A stretch of DNA of 64,000 nucleotides from Hoeflea sp. (GTDB lineage: Bacteria > Pseudomonadota > Alphaproteobacteria > Rhizobiales > Rhizobiaceae), in NCBI GenBank assembly GCA_020637795.1, contig JACKJT010000001.1, positions 372,001-436,000 on the forward strand, in the 5' to 3' direction. Position 1 is the first letter of the stretch. Each line of letters begins with the position of its first letter. Both the position numbers and the translations under genes were made by a program. Shown here in pieces: positions 23,853 to 33,825 of this stretch. The notes below the pieces were generated by a model. The model was not told where the DNA came from. It ran no database searches and saw nothing but the letters and a program-made list of their open reading frames with translations.

Positions 23853-24027
23853 CTTCCCCTCCACAAATTGAAGCAAGTATATGCCAACACAAAACGCAGC
23901 GACATGATAATACAAATCGGGCGCAACCGCCATGTATGCTTGGAGCGGGATCGCGCAGAACCTCGAACAGGCAGAATTGTCCGGTTGCCGCGGTCAGCGT
24001 CCACCGTATATCAGCGTTCGCCCACTC

Positions 24028-24411
24028 TCAGCGCGTACCGTGCAGGGGATCGTTTTCAAGCCGGATCGGCTGGCCGTGCGGGGTGGCGTGGGCGGCGCGC
24101 TGCCAGGAGGCGGAGAGGGCATCGACCAGTTCCGGAGCGGCGACACCCTTTTCCCGCAGCAACGCCTCGAGCGCGGCCAGCCAATGCGCGTAGTAGTCGC
24201 TGCCATCGGCGGCCGCGCCGGGACTTGCGACTTCCCGGGAGAGGGCTGCGGCCCATTCGGTCCAGGTGAACAGCCCGCGCTCGTTGAGCGCCACGGCAAG
24301 CGCGAAGGCCTGCGCCTGCCAGGGTTCGGCAAACACAGGCGCATCGGGGCCGGCGCCGGGGGGCAGTTGAAACGGCAGTCCGGAAACCGTGGCGGGATCA
24401 GGCGCGCTCAA
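24028..24411 (-). CDS. Nitrile hydratase activator/accessory protein
   Basis: A 127-residue chaperone-like protein needed for cobalt insertion and maturation of nitrile hydratase. The sequence FAEPWQAQAFALAVALNERGLFTWTEWAAALSREV followed by DYYAHWLAALEALLREKG is the family fold, which resembles the N-terminal part of the beta subunit. A TTG start at 24411 with GGGAG 8-9 bp upstream is preferred; a further TTG at 24432 gives seven more residues. It overlaps the end of the beta gene by 14 bp, so it is the last gene of the nthA-nthB-activator operon. Confidence 0.8.
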   Translation of the reverse strand: MSAPDPATVSGLPFQLPPGAGPDAPVFAEPWQAQAFALAVALNERGLFTWTEWAAALSREVASPGAAADGSDYYAHWLAALEALLREKGVAAPELVDALSASWQRAAHATPHGQPIRLENDPLHGTR

Positions 24412-25057
24412 GATAACTCTCCCAGGCGTCAATCGACACGGTCAATGCCGGATCGCCCCCCTGCCCCCAGAGCTCCCGCCCGTCGAAACTGACGGTGTAG
24501 ACATGCTGCGGCGCCTCGCCCTTGCCATGGGCATTGGTGTCGGGAAAGACGAAACCCTCGCGCACGGCCTCGATGACACCGAGCTTGCCGCGGGCATAGC
24601 GCGGCAGCCGCGTGTGACCCGTCGGGTGCTCGTTGATGGTGCGTACCCGGTCTCCGGCCGCAAATTTGGGCGCCGCCTCGACCTCGCGGTTGCAGGGACC
24701 GCCGCGGGCAAGCACGCCCGCGACGTCGCCTGGATGCAGCACGCGCTTGGGCGTCACGCCGGGCCAGATCCTGTGACCGGCCTCCAGCTCATCGGCGGAG
24801 ACGAAGCCGTGCCGCTCGAGCAGGGTTTCCAGCGCCCGGATCCAGATCTCGTAGTAGCTCGCCGAATAATAGGTCGCCGGATGCAGGCTTTCGCGGGCAT
24901 GGCGGCTTTCATCAATGGTCCAGGCGCCGAGCGCGCCTGTCGCCAGCGTGACGCCGAGCGCGCGGCGCTCCCAATCGGCGTGGAAAACCGGCTCGTCGAT
25001 TTCGGGCGCGACCGGGCCGAACCCCATCTGCCCGCCGAGATCGTGCGGGCCGTTCAT
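24398..25057 (-). CDS. nthB: Nitrile hydratase beta subunit
   Basis: Partner of the metal-bearing alpha subunit in hydration of nitriles to amides. The 219-residue sequence starts MNGPHDLGGQMGFGPVAPE, the diagnostic N-terminus, then SASYYEIWIRALETLLERHG, and carries the C-terminal SH3-like half (FAAGDRVRTINEHPTGHTRLPRYARGKLGV, YTVSFDGRELWGQG). ATG at 25057 overlaps the alpha stop by 4 bp (ATGA). No amidase follows to use the amide product. Confidence 0.93.
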   Translation of the reverse strand: MNGPHDLGGQMGFGPVAPEIDEPVFHADWERRALGVTLATGALGAWTIDESRHARESLHPATYYSASYYEIWIRALETLLERHGFVSADELEAGHRIWPGVTPKRVLHPGDVAGVLARGGPCNREVEAAPKFAAGDRVRTINEHPTGHTRLPRYARGKLGVIEAVREGFVFPDTNAHGKGEAPQHVYTVSFDGRELWGQGGDPALTVSIDAWESYLERA

Positions 25058-25734
25058 GTCGCTGCTCCCGCAACGTCCTGCGGCGGCCACAGCGCGCCGG
25101 GACCGAGCGATCCGGGCCTGAGCGGCAGGCCGGTGCCGATCATCGAATCGCGGGTGATCAATTTCGCCAGCTCGTCTTCGCTGAGGTCATCGGTTTCCAC
25201 CGGGCGCATCGGCACCACCATGTAGCGCAGCTCGGCTGTGGAATCCCACACCCTGACGCGCGTCTCCTCCGGCAGCTTGAGCCCGAATTCGGCCAGCACG
25301 CCGCGCGGATTGATCACCGCCTGGCTGCGGTAGGGCGGCGCCTTGTACCAGACCGGCGGCACGCCAAGCACGGTCCAGGGATAGCAGGAGCACAGCGTGC
25401 AGACGATGAGATTGTGGGTGTCGGGCGTGTTGAACACCGCCTGCATGTGCTCGCCCTGGCGGCCGGTGTAGCCGAGCGAGGCGATTGCCGCGGTGGCGTC
25501 GCGGGCGAGCCATTCGGCAAACTCCGGATCGGTCCAGGCCTTTGCCACCACCCGGGCGCCGTTGCGCGGGCCGACCTTGTGCTCGTAGGTCTCGACAATG
25601 GCATCGATGGCGGCCGGGTCGATCAGCCCCTTCTCGGTGAGGATGGTCTCGAGCGCCTTCACCCGGGCTGCGAAGGGATCGAGCTCGTTGTCGTGGTGGT
25701 GATCGTGGTGATCGTGGTGGTGCTTGTCCGTCAT
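25054..25734 (-). CDS. nthA: Nitrile hydratase alpha subunit, cobalt type
   Basis: A 226-residue metal-binding subunit. The metal claw is VCTLCSCYPW (Cys112, Cys115, Ser116, Cys117); Thr after the first Cys marks the cobalt-type group, where iron enzymes have Ser. The N-terminus is unusual: eight histidines within residues 5-14 (HHHDHHDHHH), which may bind metal. The rest follows the family: PRNGARVVAKAWTDPEFAEWLARDATAAI, PPVWYKAPPYRSQAVINPRGVLAEFG. Its start lies 26 bp after the stop of an upstream LysE-type gene, suggesting an operon with the two exporters. Confidence 0.94.
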   Translation of the reverse strand: MTDKHHHDHHDHHHDNELDPFAARVKALETILTEKGLIDPAAIDAIVETYEHKVGPRNGARVVAKAWTDPEFAEWLARDATAAIASLGYTGRQGEHMQAVFNTPDTHNLIVCTLCSCYPWTVLGVPPVWYKAPPYRSQAVINPRGVLAEFGLKLPEETRVRVWDSTAELRYMVVPMRPVETDDLSEDELAKLITRDSMIGTGLPLRPGSLGPGALWPPQDVAGAAT

Positions 25735-25760
25735 GATCGCAGGTTAATCCTCCGCAGGCG

Positions 25761-26354
25761 CTACCGCAACATCGGCCACAGGCTCGCGACCAGCAAAACG
25801 GCCATTGTGATGTTGAACCATTTGAGCCGAACCGGATCGGACAGCCATGACCTCAATGCCGAGCCGAAGCCGGCCCAGATCGAGACGCTGGGGAAATTGG
25901 TCAGCGTGAAGGCAAGTCCGACGAGCAGCACGGTGAAGGTGTGGTTGGCCGGATCGGTGTAGACCGCCATGGCAGTGACCGCCATCACCCAGGCCTTGGG
26001 ATTGACCCACTGGAAAGCCGCCGCTTGCATCAGGGTCATTGGGCTGGCGCCCACCCTGCCGTCGGGCAGCGCCCGCGAGCTGCCGATCTTGAAGGCAATG
26101 TAGACGAGATAGGCGCCGCCGGCAAATTTGAGCGCGGTGTAAAGACCGGGCGAGGTTTCCAGCAGCGCGCCGAGGCCGAAGCCGACACCGAGCAGCAGCG
26201 AAAAGAACCCGACCCCGATGCCAACCATGTGCGGCACGGTGCGGCGGATGCCGAAATTCACGCCCGAGGCGAACAGCATCATGTTGTTCGGGCCCGGCGT
26301 CACCGAGGTGACGAAGGCGAAAACAATGAGCGACAGAAAGGTTTCGAGGGCCAT
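25761..26354 (-). CDS. LysE-family amino-acid/metabolite exporter, copy A
   Basis: A 197-residue six-span inner-membrane exporter of the LysE/RhtB superfamily. The start MALETFLSLIVFAFVTSVTPGPNNMMLFASGVNFG holds the family G-x3-TPGPNN motif, and the downstream FQWVNPKAWVMAVTAMA is typical. The last 31 residues are identical to those of the neighbouring copy B at 26512-27105. It stands 26 bp upstream of the nitrile hydratase alpha gene on the same strand. The exported compound is not known. Confidence 0.88.
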   Translation of the reverse strand: MALETFLSLIVFAFVTSVTPGPNNMMLFASGVNFGIRRTVPHMVGIGVGFFSLLLGVGFGLGALLETSPGLYTALKFAGGAYLVYIAFKIGSSRALPDGRVGASPMTLMQAAAFQWVNPKAWVMAVTAMAVYTDPANHTFTVLLVGLAFTLTNFPSVSIWAGFGSALRSWLSDPVRLKWFNITMAVLLVASLWPMLR

Positions 26355-26511
26355 GCGCGTTCCCGCCGGCTGAATGCCGGCCCCTGCTTGATAGATGAGC
26401 TTCAGGCAGAGACAAGCAAATTGTCGTCATGCCCGCATTCGAAGATGTGATGGAAGCCGGACACGGCGGCGGAGGCCGGGACGACGCTGCTCGGGCGATC
26501 CGGCCGTGGAT

Positions 26512-27105
26512 CTAGCGCAGCATCGGCCAGAGGCTCGCCACCAGCAACACCGCCATGGTGATGTTGAACCACTTCAGCCGCACCGGATCGGATAGCCAGG
26601 ACCTGAGCACCGAGCCGAAACCGGCCCAGGCGGAGACGCAGGGCACGGTGGCGATGGTGAAGGCGAGGAAGATCAACATCACCGTCTGGGCGTAATGGTC
26701 GGGATCGGTGTAGATCCCCATCGCGGTGACCAGCATCACCCATGCCTTCGGATTGACCCACTGGAACGCCGCCGCCTCGAGAAACGTCATCGGCCGCGCA
26801 CCGGCCTTGGCCTCGGGCAGCGTGTCGGATCTGGCGATCCGCCAGGCAATGTAGACGAGATAGCTGCCGCCCAGAATCTTGAGAACCAGATAAAGCGCGG
26901 GAAAGGCCGTCAGCAGCGCACCGAGCCCGAAGCCAATGCCCAGAACAAGAAGCAGGAAGCCGATACCGATGCCGAACATGTGCGGCACGGTGTTGCGGAA
27001 GCCGAAATTCACGCCCGAGCTGAACAGCATCATGGTGTTGGGCCCCGGGGTGCCCGCGGCGACGAACGCGAAGGCGATCAGCGTCAGGAAGGTTTCGAGT
27101 GCCAT
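26512..27105 (-). CDS. LysE-family exporter, copy B
   Basis: A second 197-residue LysE/RhtB-type protein (MALETFLTLIAFAFVAAGTPGPNTMMLFSSGVNFGF) in direct tandem with copy A, with a 157-bp gap. Both proteins have the same length, identical C-terminal 31 residues and similar six-span hydrophobicity, so they come from a tandem duplication followed by divergence at the DNA level. They may handle different substrates or act as partners. Copy B is the most upstream gene of a same-strand run leading into nitrile hydratase. Confidence 0.88.
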   Translation of the reverse strand: MALETFLTLIAFAFVAAGTPGPNTMMLFSSGVNFGFRNTVPHMFGIGIGFLLLVLGIGFGLGALLTAFPALYLVLKILGGSYLVYIAWRIARSDTLPEAKAGARPMTFLEAAAFQWVNPKAWVMLVTAMGIYTDPDHYAQTVMLIFLAFTIATVPCVSAWAGFGSVLRSWLSDPVRLKWFNITMAVLLVASLWPMLR

Positions 27106-27226
27106 GTTCTTTCCCTCCGGATACGGACCAGCCTATGCTTGATAGCCGAGCGGGGAAACGAGGCAATCAAAAAAAGCTGATCCGACCGTTTGATAATATT
27201 GACAGAACAGGCCGAAGGAGACCGTC

Positions 27227-28072
27227 ATGACCCAGCCGATGCCCCAGGTGCGCTTTGAAGACGGGACCCAGGTCCCTGCCCTCGGGCTCGGGACCTGGCA
27301 CATGGGCGAAAGCCGCAAGGATGCCGCGGCGGAAGCCCGCGCGCTGCAGGCGGGACTGGATTGCGGCATGACGCTGATCGACACGGCGGAGATGTATGCC
27401 AATGGTGGCGCGGAGATCGTCACCGGCGAAGCGATCAAAGGGCGCCGCGACGAGGTGTTCATCGTCTCCAAGGTGCTGCCGTCGAATGCCAGCCACAAGG
27501 GCACGCTGGCGGCCTGCGAAGCGAGCCTGAAGCGGCTTGGGACCGACCGGATCGATCTCTACCTGCTGCACTGGCCCGGCCGGCATCCGCTCAGGGAAAC
27601 CGTGGCGGCCTTCGAGGAACTGCGCGCTTCCGGCAAGATCGTCCGCTGGGGTGTCTCCAATTTCGACACGCTCGCCATGCGGCAATTGTCCGCCGTTCCC
27701 GGCGGCGAGAACTGCGCCGCCAATCAGGTGCTCTACAACCTGTCGACGCGGGGCATCGAATTCGATCTCCTGCCGTGGATGGCGGAGCGGACGATGCCGC
27801 TGATGGCCTACTCGCCACTCGACGAAGGCCGGTTGATGCGCCACCCCGGGCTCGGCAAAATGGCAAAGACCATCGGCATCACGCCGGCGCAACTGGCGCT
27901 GGCCTTCCTGCTTGGCCGCGAAAACGTGATCTCGATTCCCAAATCGTCGAGCCCGGAGCGAGTCCTGGAGAACCGCGCCAGCGTCGATATCATCCTCGAC
28001 GGCGAGCAGCGCGCCGAACTCGACCGGATGTTCCCGCCGCCGCGGACGCGCGAGCCGCTGGCGATGATTTGA
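27227..28072 (+). CDS. Aldo/keto reductase
   Basis: A 281-residue NADPH-dependent oxidoreductase with a TIM barrel. The catalytic tetrad is visible as Asp and Tyr in LIDTAEMYANGGAE, Lys in VSKVLP and His in YLLHWPG. The cofactor loop IPKSSSPERVLENRAS is present. It belongs to the AKR group that includes 2,5-diketogluconate reductases, but the true substrate is unknown. It is divergent from LysE copy B with 121 bp between, and convergent with ilvH. Confidence 0.9.
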   Translation: MTQPMPQVRFEDGTQVPALGLGTWHMGESRKDAAAEARALQAGLDCGMTLIDTAEMYANGGAEIVTGEAIKGRRDEVFIVSKVLPSNASHKGTLAACEASLKRLGTDRIDLYLLHWPGRHPLRETVAAFEELRASGKIVRWGVSNFDTLAMRQLSAVPGGENCAANQVLYNLSTRGIEFDLLPWMAERTMPLMAYSPLDEGRLMRHPGLGKMAKTIGITPAQLALAFLLGRENVISIPKSSSPERVLENRASVDIILDGEQRAELDRMFPPPRTREPLAMI

Positions 28073-28115
28073 GCGGAGATTGATGGCCGCAGCTTCTCGC
28101 AGCGGCCGGAATGGC

Positions 28116-28688
28116 TCACATGCCCTGCGAACCGCGGTTCATGGCGGCGATGCCGGTGCGGCAGATCTCGACCAGGCCGAGCGGGCGCATGATCGAGATG
28201 AACTGCTCGATCTTGGAGACGCGGCCGGTGATCTCGAAGATGAAATGCTCGGTGTTGGCGTCGATGACCTGGGCGCGGAAGGCGTCGGCAAGCCTGAGCG
28301 CCTCGACCCGGTTCTCGCCGCTGCCTGCGACCTTGATCAGGGCCAGCTCGCGTTCGAGCGGCTTGTCGTGGCCGAGCTCGGCGGAGCGGACGGTGAGATC
28401 CACAACCCTGTGCACGGGCACAATGCGCTCGAGCTGCGACTTGATCTGCTCGAGCACGTTGGGGGTGGCGGTGGTGACGATGGTGATGCGCGAGAGATGC
28501 GCCTCGTGCTCGGTTTCCGAAACCGTCAGACTCTCGATGTTGTAGCCGCGGCCCGAGAACAGGCCGATGACCCGGGCAAGCACGCCGGGTTCGTTGTCGA
28601 CCAGTACCGATAGGGTGTGGGTTTCCGGACGGGCGGTTTCGGCGGTCATGAAGTAGGCCGAACCGGTGGGTTGATGCTGAGCGTTCAT
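28116..28688 (-). CDS. ilvH: Acetolactate synthase, small regulatory subunit
   Basis: Regulatory subunit that confers valine feedback control on acetohydroxyacid synthase. The 190-residue product contains the ACT domain LSVLVDNEPGVLARVIGLFSGRGYNIESLTVSETE and the second half ELALIKVAGSGENRVEALRLADAF and FEITGRVSKIEQFISIM, matching IlvH. It follows ilvI by 27 bp on the same strand and would be co-transcribed from the attenuated promoter ahead of ilvI. Confidence 0.95.
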   Translation of the reverse strand: MNAQHQPTGSAYFMTAETARPETHTLSVLVDNEPGVLARVIGLFSGRGYNIESLTVSETEHEAHLSRITIVTTATPNVLEQIKSQLERIVPVHRVVDLTVRSAELGHDKPLERELALIKVAGSGENRVEALRLADAFRAQVIDANTEHFIFEITGRVSKIEQFISIMRPLGLVEICRTGIAAMNRGSQGM

Positions 28689-28715
28689 GTGATGAGTTCC
28701 TGTAACGGGCGCTGC

Positions 28716-30491
<1,776 letters not shown>

Positions 30492-30548
30492 ATCGCCTGA
30501 CCCCTTGTTCAGTCTGTTTGTCGGGCTCAATAGCCCGGTTTAAGCCAT

Positions 30549-30571
30549 AAAAAAAGGCCCCCGGAGGAGCC
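30549..30571 (-). terminator. Attenuator terminator of the ilvIH leader
   Basis: On the minus strand GGCTCC-TCCG-GGGGCC forms a GC-rich stem directly followed by seven T residues (30555-30549), an intrinsic terminator about 60 bp before the ilvI start. It lies downstream of a branched-chain-rich leader peptide and is the attenuation switch. Confidence 0.8.
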
Positions 30572-30578
30572 TGTGTTT

Positions 30579-30629
30579 CGCGCATGGGAGCTTTCGCCGG
30601 GTGGCTACGCCACCCTGCCCATGCGCGGT
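30579..30629 (-). promoter_or_regulatory. Large hairpin in ilvIH leader RNA
   Basis: CGCGCATGGG (around 30629-30620) pairs perfectly with CCCATGCGCG (30588-30579), and inside this stem GGGTGGC and GCCACCC form a second 7-bp hairpin around the leader stop codon. This is the type of stem a ribosome stalled in the leader peptide would disrupt, altering the folding of the downstream terminator. Confidence 0.65.
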
Positions 30630-30661
30630 CCTACCACGAGAATGTTCGCGATCTTGTTCAT
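30605..30661 (-). CDS. ilvIH leader peptide (18 residues)
   Basis: ATG at 30661-30659, TAG at 30607-30605. The peptide MNKIANILVVGPRMGRVA has Ile, Ile, Leu, Val and Val within residues 4-10, the codons that would stall ribosomes when branched-chain aminoacyl-tRNA is scarce. The stop codon lies in the loop of the leader hairpin, and an intrinsic terminator follows. The organisation matches the classical ilv leader attenuators. Confidence 0.8.
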   Translation of the reverse strand: MNKIANILVVGPRMGRVA

Positions 30662-30775
30662 GGTTAACCTCGTACCGCCTCGCAATCCCGACGTCAATTG
30701 ATTAATTGCGAGAAAATCGGCGCCAAAACCCTCCAATCACAAGAAGGCGAAACTCCCCATTAACCCGGCGGTGCG

Positions 30776-32812
30776 ATGGTGGCCGGGATGGATAATGGTC
30801 AGACCACAGATAACGAAATCTTGTCACCGGCTTCGGGCGAGGATGAAGGGCGCGCGCGGCGTGGCACCTACCCGGCCGGAAACCGGCTGATGGGCCGTGT
30901 CGTCGGCTGCTCCGGCTCCAAGGCGACGGTCAGCGCGATTGCCGGCAAGGACGGCAATGGCCTGGCCGAACTCTGGTCGGTGGGACGGCTGATTTCGATC
31001 AGCGTCGGCGACAACCGGGTGGTGGCGCTTGTCTGCTCGATGGAGACCGCAACCACCGCATGGTCGGAATCCGACGAAAACATCATGCACATCGAAGTCG
31101 AGCTGGTTGGCGAGATTCATACCGGGGTGACCGGCAAGCCCGAATTCAGCGCCGGCATCACGCAGTATCCCTATCTCGGCGCGGTGGCGCACCGCATGCG
31201 CTCGGCGGACCTCGCGGTCATCTACGATCCGGGTGTCAGCGACACGGCGGTGATCGGCAAGCTCACCCAGGACACCTCGCTGGGCGCGCTCATTCATATT
31301 CCGTCGCTCTTGTCGCGGCACTTTGCCGTTGTCGGCACCACCGGCGTGGGCAAGACCACGGCGGTGACGCTGCTGCTGAACAAGGCGCTGATCGCCGATC
31401 CGTCGCTCAGGGTGCTCATTCTCGATCCGCACAACGAGTTCGCGGCCGCCTTTCCCAACAAGTCGGTGGTCATCGACACCGATACGCTGGACCTGCCGTT
31501 CTGGCTGTTCAAGCTCGAGGAATTCACCGAAGTCCTGTTCCGGGGCCGTCCGCCGATCGCCGACGAAATCGACATCCTGCGAGACCTGATCCCGGAAGCC
31601 AAGCGGATGTTCAAGGGCACGACGGACACGACGCTGATCCGGCGCGGTCCGGAAAAATCATCGCTGACCGCGGACACGCCAGTTCCCTACCGGGTGGCCG
31701 ACCTGCTGGCGTTGATCGACGAGCGCATCGGCAAGCTGGAAGGCCGGTCGGAAAAGCCGCACCTGCGCTCGCTCAAGGTGCGCATCCAGGCGGCGATCAA
31801 CGATCCGCGCTACGAATTCATGTTCTCCTCGAACACGATCCACGACACCATCCTGACCACCATCAGCCACATCTTCCGGATTCCGGGCGACGGCAAGCCG
31901 GTGACCACGTTCCAGCTGGCGGGCATCCCGTCCGAGGTGGTCAACTCGGTGGCCTCGATCCTGTGCCGGATGGCGTTCGAAATCGCGCTGTGGAGCGCCG
32001 GCGGCGTGCGTATCCTGGTGGTCTGCGAGGAAGCTCACCGCTATGTGCCGGCGGACCCGAAGCTCGGCTTCTTCCCGACCCGCCAGGCCATCTCCCGGAT
32101 CGCCAAGGAAGGCCGCAAATACGGGGTCAGCCTCGGTGTGATCACCCAGCGCCCGGGCGAACTCGACCCGACAATCCTGTCGCAGTGCTCGACGGTGTTC
32201 GCGATGCGGCTTTCGAACGACCGTGACCAGGACATCATCCGTTCGGCCATTCCCGACTCGTCGGCCTCGACCATGAGCTTCCTGTCATCGATCGGCAACG
32301 GCGAGGCCATCGCCTTCGGCGAAGCCGTGGCGGTGCCGATGCGCATGGTGTTCGAGCGGGTCTCCGAGGCCGTGCTGCCACGCGCCAATTCGGGCCTGCA
32401 GCCGGTTCACCGCGGCGATCCGAACAGTGTCGACCTGGGCAAGATCGTCATGCGGATGCGCCATATCGACGAAACCGCCAAGACCTTTGCACCCGCGGCG
32501 GAGCCGGCCCGGCCACAACCAGGCTCGGTCAGGCCGCAGATGCCATCGATCGATCCGGCCGAAGAATTCGGAGCGGCGCCGGCAATGCGCCGCACCACCG
32601 ATACGCTTCCCGGCGCAGCGCCAGCGGATCAGGGCTATGGCGGTCATGCCGCTGACCGGGGCACGGAATACCGCCCGGCCGCTCCGGCAGCCCCCACCGC
32701 CGACCGGAACCCGGAGTACCGGCCCGCAGCGCCGGCAGCGCCGCGTCCAGAACTCAATTCACTCCGTTCCAGCCTGTTGAAAAAGCCGCTGTCCTCGCTG
32801 CTCAAGGACTGA
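30776..32812 (+). CDS. HerA-type DNA-translocase ATPase
   Basis: A 678-residue FtsK/HerA-superfamily ATPase. A beta-barrel HAS-like N-terminal domain (RLMGRVVGCSGSKATVSAI) precedes Walker A (VVGTTGVGKTTAVTLLLNKAL, residues about 187-195), the DUF87 core (LILDPHNEFAAAFPNKS) and Walker B (VVCEEAHRYVP, about 414-424), then SRIAKEGRKYGVSLGVITQRP. HerA acts with NurA nuclease in archaea; no NurA is adjacent here. The C-terminal 100 residues are Pro/Ala-rich and contain a tandem EYRPAAPAAP repeat before the final LRSSLLKKPLSSLLKD. Start at 30776, or 30788 with a better context. It is divergent from the ilvIH leader. Confidence 0.88.
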   Translation: MVAGMDNGQTTDNEILSPASGEDEGRARRGTYPAGNRLMGRVVGCSGSKATVSAIAGKDGNGLAELWSVGRLISISVGDNRVVALVCSMETATTAWSESDENIMHIEVELVGEIHTGVTGKPEFSAGITQYPYLGAVAHRMRSADLAVIYDPGVSDTAVIGKLTQDTSLGALIHIPSLLSRHFAVVGTTGVGKTTAVTLLLNKALIADPSLRVLILDPHNEFAAAFPNKSVVIDTDTLDLPFWLFKLEEFTEVLFRGRPPIADEIDILRDLIPEAKRMFKGTTDTTLIRRGPEKSSLTADTPVPYRVADLLALIDERIGKLEGRSEKPHLRSLKVRIQAAINDPRYEFMFSSNTIHDTILTTISHIFRIPGDGKPVTTFQLAGIPSEVVNSVASILCRMAFEIALWSAGGVRILVVCEEAHRYVPADPKLGFFPTRQAISRIAKEGRKYGVSLGVITQRPGELDPTILSQCSTVFAMRLSNDRDQDIIRSAIPDSSASTMSFLSSIGNGEAIAFGEAVAVPMRMVFERVSEAVLPRANSGLQPVHRGDPNSVDLGKIVMRMRHIDETAKTFAPAAEPARPQPGSVRPQMPSIDPAEEFGAAPAMRRTTDTLPGAAPADQGYGGHAADRGTEYRPAAPAAPTADRNPEYRPAAPAAPRPELNSLRSSLLKKPLSSLLKD

Positions 32813-32946
32813 GCCAGCCGGTTCCCCGCTTGCCGGCCGATCGAGGCGCGCGCAAGGCTGACGAGCCGGGTTTTCCATGGCCCGAACCCGAGTGCCGCCC
32901 GGCAATCGCATCATGCCCTGTCGCGATGAGTTGAAATGTCAGCCGG

Positions 32947-33720
32947 TCAGGCGGCGCAAACGCGGTTGCGGCCCTTGCGCTTGGCCTCATAGAGCTGCTT
33001 GTCAGCACGGCGGTAGAGTTCCTCGCCGCTCTCGGCACCATCCCAGATCGCCAGGCCGGCGCTGACCGTGACCTTCAGCGTCACGTTGCCGTTGACGATC
33101 CTGAGTTCGGAGACCGCCTGGCGGATGCGGTCGGACAGGCTGTAGAGCTGGCTTTCGGTGATGTTGGGCGACAGGATCGCAAATTCCTCGCCGCCGAGGC
33201 GGGAGAGAACATCGTGGTAGCGGGTGAAAACCTTCAGGCACTCGGCGACCTGGCGCAGGACCTCGTCGCCGACATCGTGGCCATGGGTGTCGTTGACCTT
33301 CTTGAAATGATCGAGATCGAGAATGACCATGCCGATCGGCTTCTTGATCTGTCCGAACGCCACCAGATATTCGGCCAGCGCCTCGTCGAAGTAGCGGCGG
33401 TTGTACATGCCGGTCAGACCGTCGGTGACGGCCGCGTGCTCCAGCGTCAGGGAGCGAACCGACAGGGATTCGGTCATGCGCTGGAACTTGCCGCGCTCGC
33501 GCAGGCTGCGCGACATGATCGGCAGCACCAGCAGGCTTCCGCATGCCACCGACAGGGCGGCCAGGACAGCGCTCATGAAGGCAAAGCTGGCCGCGGTCTC
33601 CACACCGCCGACCACAACGCCGCCCGTCGCGGCGGAGTAGGCCGCCCACGAAAAGAGCCCGCCGATGGCGACGAGCACTGTCAGCAGAAGAAAGAACAGT
33701 TCAGCCTTGTGAAAACGCAT
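32947..33720 (-). CDS. Membrane-anchored diguanylate cyclase
   Basis: A 257-residue protein with two N-terminal spans (residues about 8-30 and 43-68) and a GGDEF domain. The active site GGEEF is at 176-180 with an RYHD I-site (167-170) nine residues ahead, and HFKKVNDTHGHDVGDEVLR is the substrate-binding stretch. It should make cyclic di-GMP at the membrane and be inhibited by its product. The periplasmic part between the spans is too short for a large sensor. It stands alone between HerA and miaA. Confidence 0.9.
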   Translation of the reverse strand: MRFHKAELFFLLLTVLVAIGGLFSWAAYSAATGGVVVGGVETAASFAFMSAVLAALSVACGSLLVLPIMSRSLRERGKFQRMTESLSVRSLTLEHAAVTDGLTGMYNRRYFDEALAEYLVAFGQIKKPIGMVILDLDHFKKVNDTHGHDVGDEVLRQVAECLKVFTRYHDVLSRLGGEEFAILSPNITESQLYSLSDRIRQAVSELRIVNGNVTLKVTVSAGLAIWDGAESGEELYRRADKQLYEAKRKGRNRVCAA

Positions 33721-33825
33721 TGTCCCAACAGAAATCCGCGATCGTGGCGCAAAGACTAGCGTGAACCCCTTATGTTTCGTTTAACGACAGGTCCGGACGG
33801 AGCAACGGGGAGAACTATTTTTGCC

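Noticed and set aside
22653..24269. 538-codon plus-strand frame across globin and TIG-protein genes
   Set aside because: It runs through three real genes on both strands and its translation has no domain pattern.
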